Assembly (NCBI GenBank): GCA_009746045.1
Contig: RPFO01000667.1
Location: 2,283,380-2,347,379, forward strand
Direction: 5' to 3'
DNA length: 64,000 nucleotides
DNA from: Mesostigma viride
Taxonomy: Eukaryota; Streptophyta; Mesostigmatophyceae; Mesostigmatales; Mesostigmataceae
A program made the translations under genes and the position numbers. The stretch's first letter is position 1; the number at the start of each line of letters is the position of its first letter. The notes below the pieces were generated by a model, which saw only the letters and a list, made by a program, of their open reading frames with translations, ran no database searches and was not told where the DNA came from. Below, piece by piece: positions 1 to 10,500 of this stretch.

Positions 1-320
1 GTGGCACCGCTGCCTTCCGGGCCAGAGGGCAATTAAGCTGCAGCCGGAGCTGCAGACGTATTTTTCAGGGCCCAGTGCAGCCGCGATCGAGGCTGCGTTA
101 ACGTCAGGTAGGCATGCGTCAAGTCCTGAGCGTTTGCTCGATTTCTGGCCTGCGCTGGTTGTCTCCTTGATAATATTGCGTAATAGCTTCGGGAAAATAT
201 ATCAGCGTGTGCGTCTTAGAAAACGAAGCGATCGTGGTAGTCACGTCAAAGTTTGGAGCCCAAACGTGAAAGTTATGGGCGCTGCCGTCAGCCATGGCTA
301 TCTCGTGGCTCGTGGCTGCA
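1..320 (-). mobile_element. 5' end of a LINE ORF1-type element, cut by the window edge
   Basis: This stretch matches 59,470-59,730 almost base for base with small indels. At 59.5 kb that sequence is the 5' UTR and first codons of a minus-strand ORF1. The fragment is therefore the head of a third ORF1-type copy that runs leftwards out of the window. Homology ends near 320 at the shared sequence CCATGGCTA, where the other copy also ends. I see no other gene here. Confidence 0.7.
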
Positions 321-467
321 CGCAAATGATTGTGCGAAGTGTGAATAAAAAGTGCTTCAATAATTCTGGCATGCGCTGGTTGTCATTAATTTTTATAATT
401 ACTAACTACTACTATAATTCTGATTTGGCACTCCGCAAATAGTGAAAACCTACTATAATGTTGCTAG
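321..467. other. spacer with a short SINE-tail match
   Basis: No gene is visible. Positions 415-447 resemble the tail of the SINE at 1,640-1,670 (shared CACTCCGCAAA followed by GTGAAAAC). This may be a short SINE remnant or ancestral LINE 3' sequence. The rest is AT-rich. Confidence 0.35.
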
Positions 468-712
468 CCAGGGTAGAAGTCCGCAGGTGGAGGTTATTGG
501 TCCTGAGGATAGCCGCTACACTACCGCCTCGTCTGCCATTACAGTAGAGGACAGCTCGGATGAGGATTACATCCCCATCTAGTGCGGTTGGGGGATGATG
601 CAGACGATATAATTGTTTAAACTTTTGTGTAATTATTTTTCTAATGAGATTAGCATAGTACTCCGTGGCATGCCTTTGCGCATGACACGCAAGTACTTAC
701 TTACTTACTACT
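468..712 (+). mobile_element. LINE family A, 3' end with terminal hairpin and TTAC tail
   Basis: The sequence matches 1,497-1,627 plus 4,004-4,112 and also 57,342-57,570, so it is one of three copies of the same 3' end. It stops with an imperfect hairpin at 658-696 (GTACT...AGTAC, CGTG...CACG and CATGC...GCATG arms) followed at once by TTAC units. A short conserved coding tail precedes the hairpin. The copy is strongly 5'-truncated. Confidence 0.75.
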
Positions 713-839
713 ATAATGAATGCTATAATGAAACTACTATAATGAATAATAATGCAAATATCAAGGAAACTCCACAAGGGTAGGCTAATTAACTTTTTTC
801 CAAGGTTGATGCCAGCACGTAACCCATTTTTACTAAAGA
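713..839. other. AT-rich spacer with ACTATAATGA repeats
   Basis: Several imperfect copies of ACTATAATGA lie between two LINE fragments. No coding sequence or known element is recognisable. Confidence 0.4.
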
Positions 840-1808
840 GACAACTATGATGATGCGCCGCCTCAACAGGTTCTCAGACATGTCGCTACCTGAGTGAGCG
901 GCGCAAGCACGTTCTGTTTAAGGCCCTTGTCCTCAGCATCCTCCTTTATGGCTGCGAGGCGTGGATCGACCCTGGACGGCCAGGCGCTGAGCAAGCAGCT
1001 TGACGGCACGGTCACTCGAATTATGCTCCGTCACATCCTCGGCATCCGCTACCAAGAGTGCTGCACCCGGGCCGAGCTCTATTGCGAGCTCCCTCTTGTC
1101 ACTCATACCATCGATCCGACAACGCCGCCTCCAGAGCTTTGCCGGCCATCTTGCCCGCACAGACCAGCTAGGTGAATACTGATGTGGGCCCTGCGGGCAG
1201 GCTTAGGACTAGACAACCAGGTAGACACCTTCTCCTATGGCAGGGTTCTCTTGTCCCGTCGCAACCCACTGGCAAACTTCATGCGCGCGCCCTGCACCGA
1301 CGCGCGGCGTGACCCGGACCTATGTGACGCAATTCCTTGAGGATGCAGGGCTTGTGGCATTATTTGTACTCCGCGCCCGCATGATAGAAAAGGACAAATG
1401 GGCTGCTGTCTGCGATAAGCACCTTCTTGAGGCCGGGGCATGCTCCTATAGGTGTTTTATCCCCACGGGCCCCGCCGCCCATGCATTGCTAGAATGCAGG
1501 GTAGAAGTCTGCAGGTGGAGGTTGTTGCCCCTGAGGATAGCCGCTATAGCGTATAGGCGGTGTATACACTACCGCCTCGTCTGCCATTACAGTTGAGGAA
1601 AAATCAGATGAGGATTATATCCCCCTCCGGTGACTATATTCTGATCAGACACTCCGCAAAGGTGAAAACCATTTGCGTTCAGTGCCGGGCCGCGGAAAAC
1701 GCGGAAAAACGCGATCTGCAAATGAATCCGACCGGAATCGAACTAGGGACCTCTCGCACCAATTTTGCTGACTATAGGACGGACGTCTCCGGTTACCATG
1801 GCATCGCC

Positions 1809-3869
1809 GTTGCAGGTGGAGTGCAACGAAAATGGCTGACGGCGGTATGGCTGACGGCGGAGCTCAGATCTTTTGCATCTGAGCCCCAAATTCGGTCAGA
1901 CCACTCGCATTCGATGCGCTTTTTTGAGACGCACCCGCCAGTATAATCGGTTACGGCTGAAACGCAGTATTGCGGAAGTTATCACGTGACAGGCAGCTAT
2001 GACGACCTCTAAAGCAAAACGGGGTTTGGAAAAGGAGCTTACCGGCTCCCAGCCCAACCCGCTCGCCATCGTTCTTGCCCAGCCGCCTGGGCTCGCCAAC
2101 CCACCGCCAGCAGCCCCATCGCCCAGCGCCTCGCCTGAGCCCAAGAAACCCTGCCACGCTCGCAACTGGAGCAAGTTCCTCCCCGGCGACCGACGCTTCG
2201 GCTGGACCGTGTGGCAAGAATTGTCGCCGCAGGAATGCATTGAGGTTCTCCAGTTCCTCGAACAGGAGCGGAAGCTCTTCGTGCCCAAGGGGGGGCGGCT
2301 ATCGACTACAATGGAGACATGTCCTGGCTCTATGCTTTGGACGAAGTACAACAACGCCTGATTATCTTGACCAGCCAATTCCAGAGCCACCTCTCCGACC
2401 TCACCCTCACGCTCCGCACCCCAGCCCCCGCACAGCCGGCAGCCCCATCGGCTTCCTCCCTCTGCAAGGATGACCTCCGCGCAGTGCTGGAGGAGCACGT
2501 GACCTGGCCGCTGGCCGAGCAGCTGACATCGCTGAACACCACGCTCAACAAGGTCGAGGCCCGGGTCTCCAACGTGGAAACCAAGGTCGTCCACAAGCTC
2601 CAACCCCAGTTCACGGCTCTACACACCGCGGAGCAGGCTTCGGAAAAGCATGCTACACTTGTCTCTCGCCTTAACCAGGTGGAGGGAAAGTGTGGCGTGC
2701 TCCTGAAGAAGCTTGAGGCCATCACCGCCCACACCGAGGCCCTGGCCACACAGGTCCCCAAGATAGCGGAGCAGACGGCCACCATTGCATCCCAGCCACC
2801 CCGGCAGGATGCTGGCGACCTCCCGCCGCTCTCCTACGCGGACCTGCTGCGGTCAGCGACCGCCTCCACCACCGACGCCATCGCCACAAAGCTCCAGGAG
2901 CTGGAGAACCACCGCCAGGCCCAGCAACGGGAGGTCACCGACCGCGCTCGCCGCGAGTGCCGAGTGGTGCTACGTCGCTTCCCCCAGAAGCCAGGTGAGA
3001 CGTCAACCTCTCTTGCTGACGAGCTCAAGAACCAGCTTCTTACCCTCATGGGCCTGGTAGGTGAGGTAGCACTGAGCGGGTGCCACCGCCTTCCCCACTC
3101 ACGGGACAAGGCGGCTCCCCCACCAGTCCTCCTCACCTTCCCCTCCCCTGAGGATAAGCAGCGGTTCCTCTCTCGTCGCAAGCGGTTGCACGACCTCACC
3201 TGGACGCTGGATGACGACCTCACCCCCGCTCAGCAACAGCAGCGACGCGACCTGTGGCCGGAATACCTCCGCCATAAGCAGGACCCCCAGAAGCCCAAGG
3301 TGTACTGGAGGGGCGGGGACCTGATGATCAACCACAAGATGTGGACGCCCCCAGCGGGCTAGAATAGCAATAGCCCTAGATTGTAACCCTTGGCGTCACT
3401 GCCGCTAAGGCAGCCATGCCTAGACTATTTGCCTAGCTGTGCCAACACACCTAGTCACGTGCCGCCAACGCACGGTCCACCACCAGCCATAGCCTAGTAC
3501 AGCCATGCTACGCCCTGGCTATGTTTAGCCAAGCCATGCCTATAATGGGACCCCCCCATGGATGTTGCATTAAGAATTTAGCCATGCTATGCCATGCAGA
3601 GAGATGCTCTCTGTCGAGCAGCCATGTCCTAGCTCTTGTATAGCCATGCTGATCTTCCTCCCTCACAGGCATGCTCCCCCCCTTACCCGGGCATAGCGTG
3701 ATAGACCATGAGGGTGCAGGTGCCCTGGTGCACCTAGAGCAAGGGTAGCTTACATTCCCACCCTTGCATGAAGTAGCCTAGGATGTATTAAAAGCCATAT
3801 GCCCCTTCTCAGGGATATGCGCTACATTGACTCCCAACGGAGCGATGTTGATAATTAATTAATTAATTA
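1809..3869 (+). mobile_element. ORF1-only LINE-derived retroposon, copy 1 (HAL1-like)
   Basis: This is a 2,061-bp unit flanked by a perfect 11-bp duplication, ATGGCATCGCC, at 1,798-1,808 and 3,870-3,880. It consists of a 190-bp 5' UTR, one ORF1-type reading frame (1,999-3,362), a 480-bp 3' UTR, a hairpin (about 3,825-3,847; stem CTCC-CAAC-GGAG with an outer ACAT/ATGT pairing) and a TTAA tail. No reverse transcriptase lies between ORF1 and the tail. The 3' UTR is shared with the copy at 57,751-59,740 and with 63,113-63,838. The layout parallels mammalian HAL1 elements, which encode only ORF1. Confidence 0.75.
1999..3362 (+). pseudogene. LINE ORF1-type protein, one probable frameshift
   Basis: The product has a Pro/Ser-rich N-terminus. 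From about 2,450 follows a long helical, probably coiled-coil segment (LAEQLTSLNTTLNKVEARV). Next come an RRM-like block (VVLRRFPQKPGETSTSLADE, PVLLTFPSPEDKQRFLSRRK) and a C-terminal block (TLDDDLTPAQQQQRRDLW, then YWRGGDLMINHK). This is the order seen in LINE-1-type ORF1 RNA-binding chaperones. The ATG at 1,999 opens one frame and the remainder reads in another. The shift lies near the G-run at 2,288-2,296, judged by alignment with the intact paralogue at 58,241-59,593. The other copy is 450 residues, so this one was similar before the shift. Confidence 0.7.
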
Positions 3870-4225
3870 ATGGCATCGCCAACTTACACCTACAGTCATC
3901 CGCAAAAGTTCTCCTGTCCGGGGAGTGATGCAAGCCTTTCGGATTTGGTACTAGATAAATCACTCGAGATCTGTGTGTAGGAGTACTATATCGGTGACTA
4001 TATGGTTGGGGCATGATGCAGACGATATTTGTAACTTTCGTGTAATTATTTTCTAATGATATTAGCATAGTACTCCGTGGCATGCCCATGCATGACACGC
4101 AAGTACTTTTTTACATACTTATGTGGATGCTGGCCATGAAATGATTGAAATCTCAGGCGAAAAAGGGTCTTAAAATTACAAAGGATAGATGATTAAATTG
4201 CTGGCGTCCTTAGCAACCGTATTTT

Positions 4226-4230
4226 TTACA
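4226..4230 (-). terminator. possible TGTAA poly(A) signal of the ankyrin gene
   Basis: On the minus strand TGTAA begins five bases after the stop codon of the ankyrin gene. TGTAA is the usual poly(A) signal of chlorophyte algae. It is unusually close to the stop, so this is only a candidate. Confidence 0.25.
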
Positions 4231-4234
4231 CCAG

Positions 4235-4559
4235 TTAATATGAAGTTGTGGTAGACTTTCTAAATGAAGACTTGCGTTTTATCTTAGACAATGTCCGGCC
4301 AAAGAAGCCGCCACCATCCTCCACAGACTTGGGCGGTGTCTTGGGCGTCATGCCTGCCCACTTGGGCGTGACAGGGCCAGAGCCCTTGGGCGTGGAACCT
4401 CCTTTGGGTGTCATCCCCCCCCGGGGGGTGTTCCCTCCCCACCCAAAAGAGTTGCCACTGGATTTGCGCATAGGGAGAGGGGACAGCATTCCACACTCCA
4501 GCTGCAGAATTCTCCGGATGTCGTTGTTGCTGGCTAAATCAGATGGCAACTTGTTTGAC
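4235..4559 (-). CDS. last exon of the ankyrin gene: final repeat plus TPK-rich basic tail
   Basis: The first residues ([18 protein letters not shown]) complete the last ankyrin repeat. The tail of about 85 residues has no fold I recognise. It is Gly/Ser/Pro-rich and contains five Thr-Pro-Lys motifs within about 35 residues, then [20 protein letters not shown] and the end TTTSY. Clustered TP sites before a Lys/Arg-rich end suggest a proline-directed-kinase target or an acidic-surface or membrane-binding tail; that is inference. The acceptor (GCACAG) gives the frame needed after exon 20. Confidence 0.85.
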
Positions 4560-7500
4560 CTGTGCACGCAAAGATCCAATACGCACACGCACACGCATGC
4601 ATCAGGGGGAGAAGTTCAGTTAAGGAAGGATTGTTACGTATACACAATCAGCTTTGCCAAAGAAAAGAATATAGGCAAGCCATGGCAATTTGCCACGCAA
4701 CTGATGGTTAGAGTCAATGCCAGTAGATGGGCTTGTGGCAAGCAATGGTGACTCTGGCAGACAACCCTTGGTCCGCGCAAGGTAATGAAAAGTGCTGAAC
4801 AGGGGAGATGCCTTGCACCATATGAGCCTATGTGAGATAGGCCACAAGATCCTGGCTGAGAATGCCGGGAACGGCCATTAAGTCACTTCGGCTGTGGTGG
4901 GGCGTTTACTGGCCAGCCTTATCTATCATGCCAGCCCGATAAGTGCCACCTGCCACGACGCATGGTGGTGGAATCACGCTCGAAAGATGCCCCCCCTACA
5001 GCAGGACGGTTCCAGAAAGCAAAATATGCGTGTGCGTGATTTTGTCCACCACCACGTATGATTCGCAAAGCAAAGCTCCACTCAACCAGCACGAGCCAGC
5101 TGGCAGCCCCCCTATGGACACCCTTGCCGACATGGACTGTCGGTGCAAAACCTCATCTATGTGCTGCGACATGGGGCAAACGTCGGGTGTCCCATGGGGA
5201 GTCCTCGGGTCGTGCCGGCGGCTAAGGAAGCAAATCCGACTTCTCGAAGTGGTAGGGGAAGGTCGCAGCTGTTCCGCACGAAACCCAGTGTTTGAGGAAG
5301 GATCCCATCTACATCGTGGGCACTTAGCATTGAGGCGCCTGTTGTGCAGGTTACCCCACGATTACGCGAAACACGGAATGACACGCCCGGCTCAAAATCA
5401 AACCTGGTAGGTAATCAAACAAGTGCCTGTCGCACATCATACCCCGTATATACGAGATCATACCGGTCGCGCACGGTGGCGGATGCATTGCCGTTGATCA
5501 GCTCCACCACCGTGTCCATCTGGCCGCTCATCGCCGCCACGTGCAGCGGCGTGCGGCCCTCGTTGTCCGCCGCGCCTGTGTCCGCTTGGTTCTGCAGCAG
5601 CACGCGGATGGCGTCCACGTGGCCGCTCCACGCGACACAGTGGAGCGCCGTCCAGCCACTGGGGGGGTGAGGGACGGGGGAACGGGGGGGGAGGCAGAGC
5701 AGGGGCAGAGCGTGGCATGCATCCAGACAGGACACAATAGCCGGACAGGTGAACACAAATGATCAGCTTCCTCCTAATTATGTTGTGTATTCATCTAGTA
5801 TACGTCCAGTATTAGTCTGATAACCCCCAGGGAGACGACTAAATAGCATACATTGTGGGATGGGTGGGTACAAGCCCCCACCGATGAATGCGCACATAAG
5901 CAAACAAAATGCAGGAGATACACCCATCACGATGCCACAAATGTGGCTAAAAGTCCCCTTTCAGGAAGGCAAGGTTGCAGAGGGAAAGACAGAGTCCTAC
6001 GATGGCATAGACGTGTGATGTGACAAGGTGGCTTCTTTTGCTCTTCCTCATCTGGTTCTCCCTTTCACACACTTCACGTAGAATGCACTTGCTCTCAAGT
6101 CCCATCATGCACGCATGCATCATAAAGCATTGGGCAATATCGCCTGCATCGAGCAATCCACATTTCATCACATTTACTACTGATATGGCAACATTAAGAG
6201 CAACAGCACCCCTCATACCAAACCATGCTCAACTGGCCTTCAAATCATTGGCGCGTCAAACTTTACCGACCCAGCCATAGAGGCTATCCTTCCATCTCAC
6301 CACACAGACTTGTGCTTTCTTTACAGAACCCGGTCACCGTTGGTGAATGCGATTTGCCCTTCCACCTCACAACACAAAATAAAACAAAACTAGTCCTTTA
6401 GAGACTAGGACACCTGTAGTGGCCGCGGTTGCCCACCGGTTGTCATCCATGGCGCCTAATGGCGTGGCAAGCAACCGTGGCGGCATCGGGCGCACCACGA
6501 GCACTTACCGCTTGTCCTTGGCGTCGATAGGCGCCGAGTGCGCCAGCAGCACTTTGAGGCAGTCGGCCTGTCCCCCCAGGCCCGCCTTGTGCAGGGGGGT
6601 GGTCCCGTCATTGTCACGCGCGTCCACCTGCGCGCCACGCTCCAGCAGCGCACGCACCGCGTCCGCACGGCCTGGTGTGGTGGCGGCAGCACGGTAGCAT
6701 GGGAGACAGTTAGCTAGGGCCCTGCCAGGACTTAACCACGGCATTTGCGTGGCCTGGTGGAAGAATCTTGTTGGCAGCATGCTAGCACGTTGGCATGCAA
6801 AGTTCTGTGGTCCACTCAACAAGTAAGGAAAGGAAAGGATGCGCAGTGGTGAGCGTGAGGCATCACAATTCATAGATGTATTATATACACTATTCATGAC
6901 TTCACCTAACAAAAATACAAGAATATACAATAATCCAATGATAAATAATACATGTTGTGCGCAGCGCTGCGTGCATGGCTTGGTAATTAAAGCAACGCAC
7001 AGCCACGCAATTGCTGTTAAGCGTCACGCTGTGCACAGCAAATAATTTAGCACTATTCGTCCTCATCAATCTATAATCAAATGATCAACAATGAGCGCCA
7101 CGCTGTGTCGCCAAAATCAACTTGACGCTATTGGCGAGAAACTGAACTACCGTAGCAGAAATGTACATTTTGGCGAATTATTTGATTTTTGGCCCAAAAT
7201 GTATCAGATTCCGACAATTTTTTACCCCTATCTTCCATTTTTGGACCGTGGTTTGGCATTGTAATGGCAGATCCTGACTGCCCTCGCCGAGATCTATCAA
7301 TTGCGCTACTTAAACTTGAGATCAGACCCCCCCACCTCCTACTTGCCATTCTTGACTTTGGCTTACTTGGCGTAAGAGAATGACGTAAGAGCCATTCTTG
7401 CCAGTCTCGCAACAAGACTATCACCTGGTCCGAAACCGACCTTCGACTACCCGAGGGCAGATTTGGAATTCCCTTTGAGAGATCTGTCGATTGCACTAGT

Positions 7501-10500
7501 CAAATTTAATTTTGGGGTTGATCTACGAGACCCAGTTTCTATGCGTAGTCCAGTTTCTCGCCAATAGCGTCACTTAATTACTTAACTAATTGGTAATTTG
7601 TGCTTACCGTTGAGCGCCGCGCTGTGCAGCGCGGTGCCTCCGCTGCGGTCCCTCATCCCCAAGTTGACGCCTCCTGTGTCCAGCAGCGCCACCATCACGT
7701 CCTCGCGGCCCTGTTGGGAGACCAGACGATGGAGCGCCGTGTCGCCATCTGGCAGGGGGGGGGCAGAAACAGGAATGGGCAAGCATAGCACATCACATGT
7801 ACACAGCAGGATATATAATTTATATTACTATATGAGCAATACCGAACCTGGGCTGCCAACCCTCCTCCCCATCCTTTACCACCCCTAGCCATCCATCAAC
7901 CGTCCAGCACCGCCCACCCCCCTCCCAGCACCAAACCACCCCAACCACCCCAGCCACCCCAGCCACCCCAACCACCCCAACCACCCCAACCACCCCAACC
8001 ACCCCAACCACCCCAACCACCCCAACCACCCCAACCACCCCAACCACCCCAACCACCCCAACCACCCCAACCACCCCAACCACCCCAACCACCCCAACCA
8101 CCCCAACCACCCCAACCACCCCAACCACCCCAACCACCCCAACCACCCCAACCACCACAATGCGGCCAAAGCGGCCAAAGCGGCCAAAGCGGCCAAAGCG
8201 GCCAAAGCGGCCAAAGCGGCCAAAGCGGCCAAAGCGGCCAAAGCGGCCAAAGCGGCCAAAGCGGCCAAAGCGCCCAACCCGCCCAACCCGCCCAATCCGC
8301 CCAACCCGCCCAACCCGCCCAACCCGCCCAACCCGCCCAACCCGCCCAACACCCCAACCCGCCCAACCCGCCCAACCCGCCCAACCCGCCCAACCCGCCC
8401 AACCCGCCCAACCCGCCCAACCCGCCCAACCCGCCCAACCCGCCCAACCCGCCCAACCCGCCCAACCCGCCCAACCCGCCCAACCCGCCCAACCCGCCCA
8501 ACCCGCCCAACCCGCCCAACCCGCCCAACCCGCCCAACCCGCCCAACCCGCCCAACACCCCAACCCGCCCAACCCGCCCAACACCCCAACCCGCCCAACA
8601 ACCCGCCCAACCCGCCCAACAACCCCAACCCGCCCAACCCGCCCGACCCGCCCAACCCGCCCGACCCACCCAACCCACCCAACTCACCCAACCCACCCAA
8701 CCCGCCAAACCCACCCAACCCACCCACCTCCCAGCACACTACCAAACCACCCACTACCAACCCACCCACCTCCCAGCACACTACCAAACCACCCACTACC
8801 AACCCACCCACCTCCCAGCACACTACCAAACCACCCACTACCGACCCACCCACCTCCCAGCACACTACCAAACCACCCACTACCAACCCACCCACCTTCC
8901 AGCACGGCGTTCACGTCCTTGCCCGATGCAAGGATGGCTGTGCGGATGCTGCGCGACCGCTGCTCCGGCGTCGTCTGCTTCTGCACGTGGCCGCTGCTGT
9001 GGCCGCTGCTGCTGTGGTGGCTGCTGGCGTCCTCGTTGTGCACCTCCAGCCGCAACCGGTCGCGCAGGAACCCAGCAGAGCCTGTGGGGGGGCTGCCCGC
9101 CGTGTTAGGGCTGGTGGCCGGTGCGGCCGATGTAGTGGGGATGGGCGTGATGCTGGTGGCATCAGGGGGGGGGCATGGGGGGGGGGAAGTGGATGAGGAT
9201 GTGAAGGGGCGAGCACCAGGGGACATTTGGGGGGGGGGGGGATGCAGCAGATGGGAGGAGTGGAGTGGGCGAGCAAGGGAGCGGTGGTTTAGAGGCAACA
9301 TGGGCGCGAACAAAGCGCAGCTCTTTGCTAGCATCCCAGAGGGCAGGTGGCCCCACCCAGCACCCTCCACCAAGCAACCCCTCCCCACCAGACCACCCAA
9401 CACAGCTCATCGCAAGCACCAATCAGACCACCGGTCGGGCACACCAACACACCCAGCCCCCCACACCCCAGTGGGGCGTATCACCCAGCAGACCGCGTCA
9501 CCCACCGGTCAGACACCGACTTGGAGAAGAGCAGCCGCTTTTCCGCTGATTCCAAGTCGGCCGCACGCCCGTTCATGTTTGACCGCGGGTCACTCAGCCG
9601 GCGCGCTGCCACCGCCGCCTTGGCGCGCTCCAGCCTGGCACGGATAGCCTCAGTGGCCGCCACCTGTGCGGGCGTGCAGCCGCCCTCGTCCAGCGCGTCC
9701 AAGGGCGCGTTGAACTCGAGCAACACCTCCACCACGCCCGCGTACCCCACCATGGCGGCCATGTGCAGGGGTGTGGACTGGCGCACGTCCCCTATGCTGG
9801 CGTCCACACCGTGCTCCAGCAGCAGCCGTGTCGTCTGCACATGGTCGCCAAACGCCGCCCAGTGGAGGGGCGTGTACCCGCTCGCGTCTTGCGCGTCCTT
9901 GTCGGCGCCGTGCCGGATCAGCCCCGCGACCAGCTTGTGCCGGCCCTGGTGACCGGTCAGGCAGGCAGACACACACACACACAAAGAAAGATGAGCTTGT
10001 GCCGGCCCTGGGGGCGCCAATGGGGACCACCCGCAGACGGCAGATGAAGCAAGCACACACACAGAAGCCGAGCAGATATGGACTCTCTATCAAGTGGTCA
10101 GATAGGCACATTCACGCACACACGCGCACACACGCGCACGATAGCCAGACCATCCCACACGCATGTGCACGGGGTGGACAAAAGGTCGTCCAATAGGCAA
10201 GGGCGCGACGTCGGGGCAACATGCTTGCTGCCACCCGTGCCTGCTACCTTGCATTCTCCCCAAGTCTTATGCCCCCTCTGACAGCTCCCTGTGGTGGTCG
10301 CATCACGGCATCTGCTGCGTGTCCCCTACACCCCTCGCTCCCTTCCCTCTTTCCTCTCCCTTTCCATATCGTCCCTCACCTGCAGGCTGGTTTCCCGTTC
10401 TATGACCCCTTCTTTTTTGAACTATTTAGATGTTCTGTCTTGTGCCCCCCACCTGCAGCGCGGCCGAGTGCAGTGGCGCGCATCCCTCCTTGTTGCGGCG

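Larger units (their letters stand above)
1640..3991 (-). mobile_element. tRNA-derived SINE inserted in LINE A, itself split by an ORF1-only retroposon
   Basis: Removing the inner element (1,809-3,869 plus one duplicated 11-mer) leaves about 280 bp. It is flanked by a perfect 12-bp target duplication, CGGTGACTATAT, at 1,628-1,639 and 3,992-4,003. On the minus strand it carries a box-B-like AGTTCGATTCC near 1,730-1,740 after a tRNA-like GCGAGAGGTCCC, and a weak box A. A second copy lies on the plus strand at 37,870-38,090 and shares the 5' block, the CACTCCCCGG block, CCTATAG and the GCGTTTTTC tail. Family identity with a known SINE cannot be judged here. Confidence 0.65.
840..4125 (+). mobile_element. 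LINE family A copy, reverse transcriptase C-terminus to 3' tail, split by nested insertions
   Basis: Positions 915-965 encode an LSILLYGCEAW-like block, and 990-1,180 encode QLDG..TR.MLR..LGI and RRLQSFAGHLAR-like blocks. These are typical of the region after the reverse transcriptase domain in LINE ORF2. The reading frame changes at least twice, so the copy is dead. The 3' end runs to 1,627, is interrupted by the SINE, and resumes at 4,004-4,112 with the terminal hairpin at 4,070-4,096. Compared with the copy at 57.4 kb, the split lies in the 3' UTR. Confidence 0.75.

Noticed and set aside
4248-4751. Plus-strand 167-codon frame opposite the last ankyrin exon
   Set aside because: It is a shadow of the real minus-strand exon, whose splice phase and final ankyrin repeat fit exactly.
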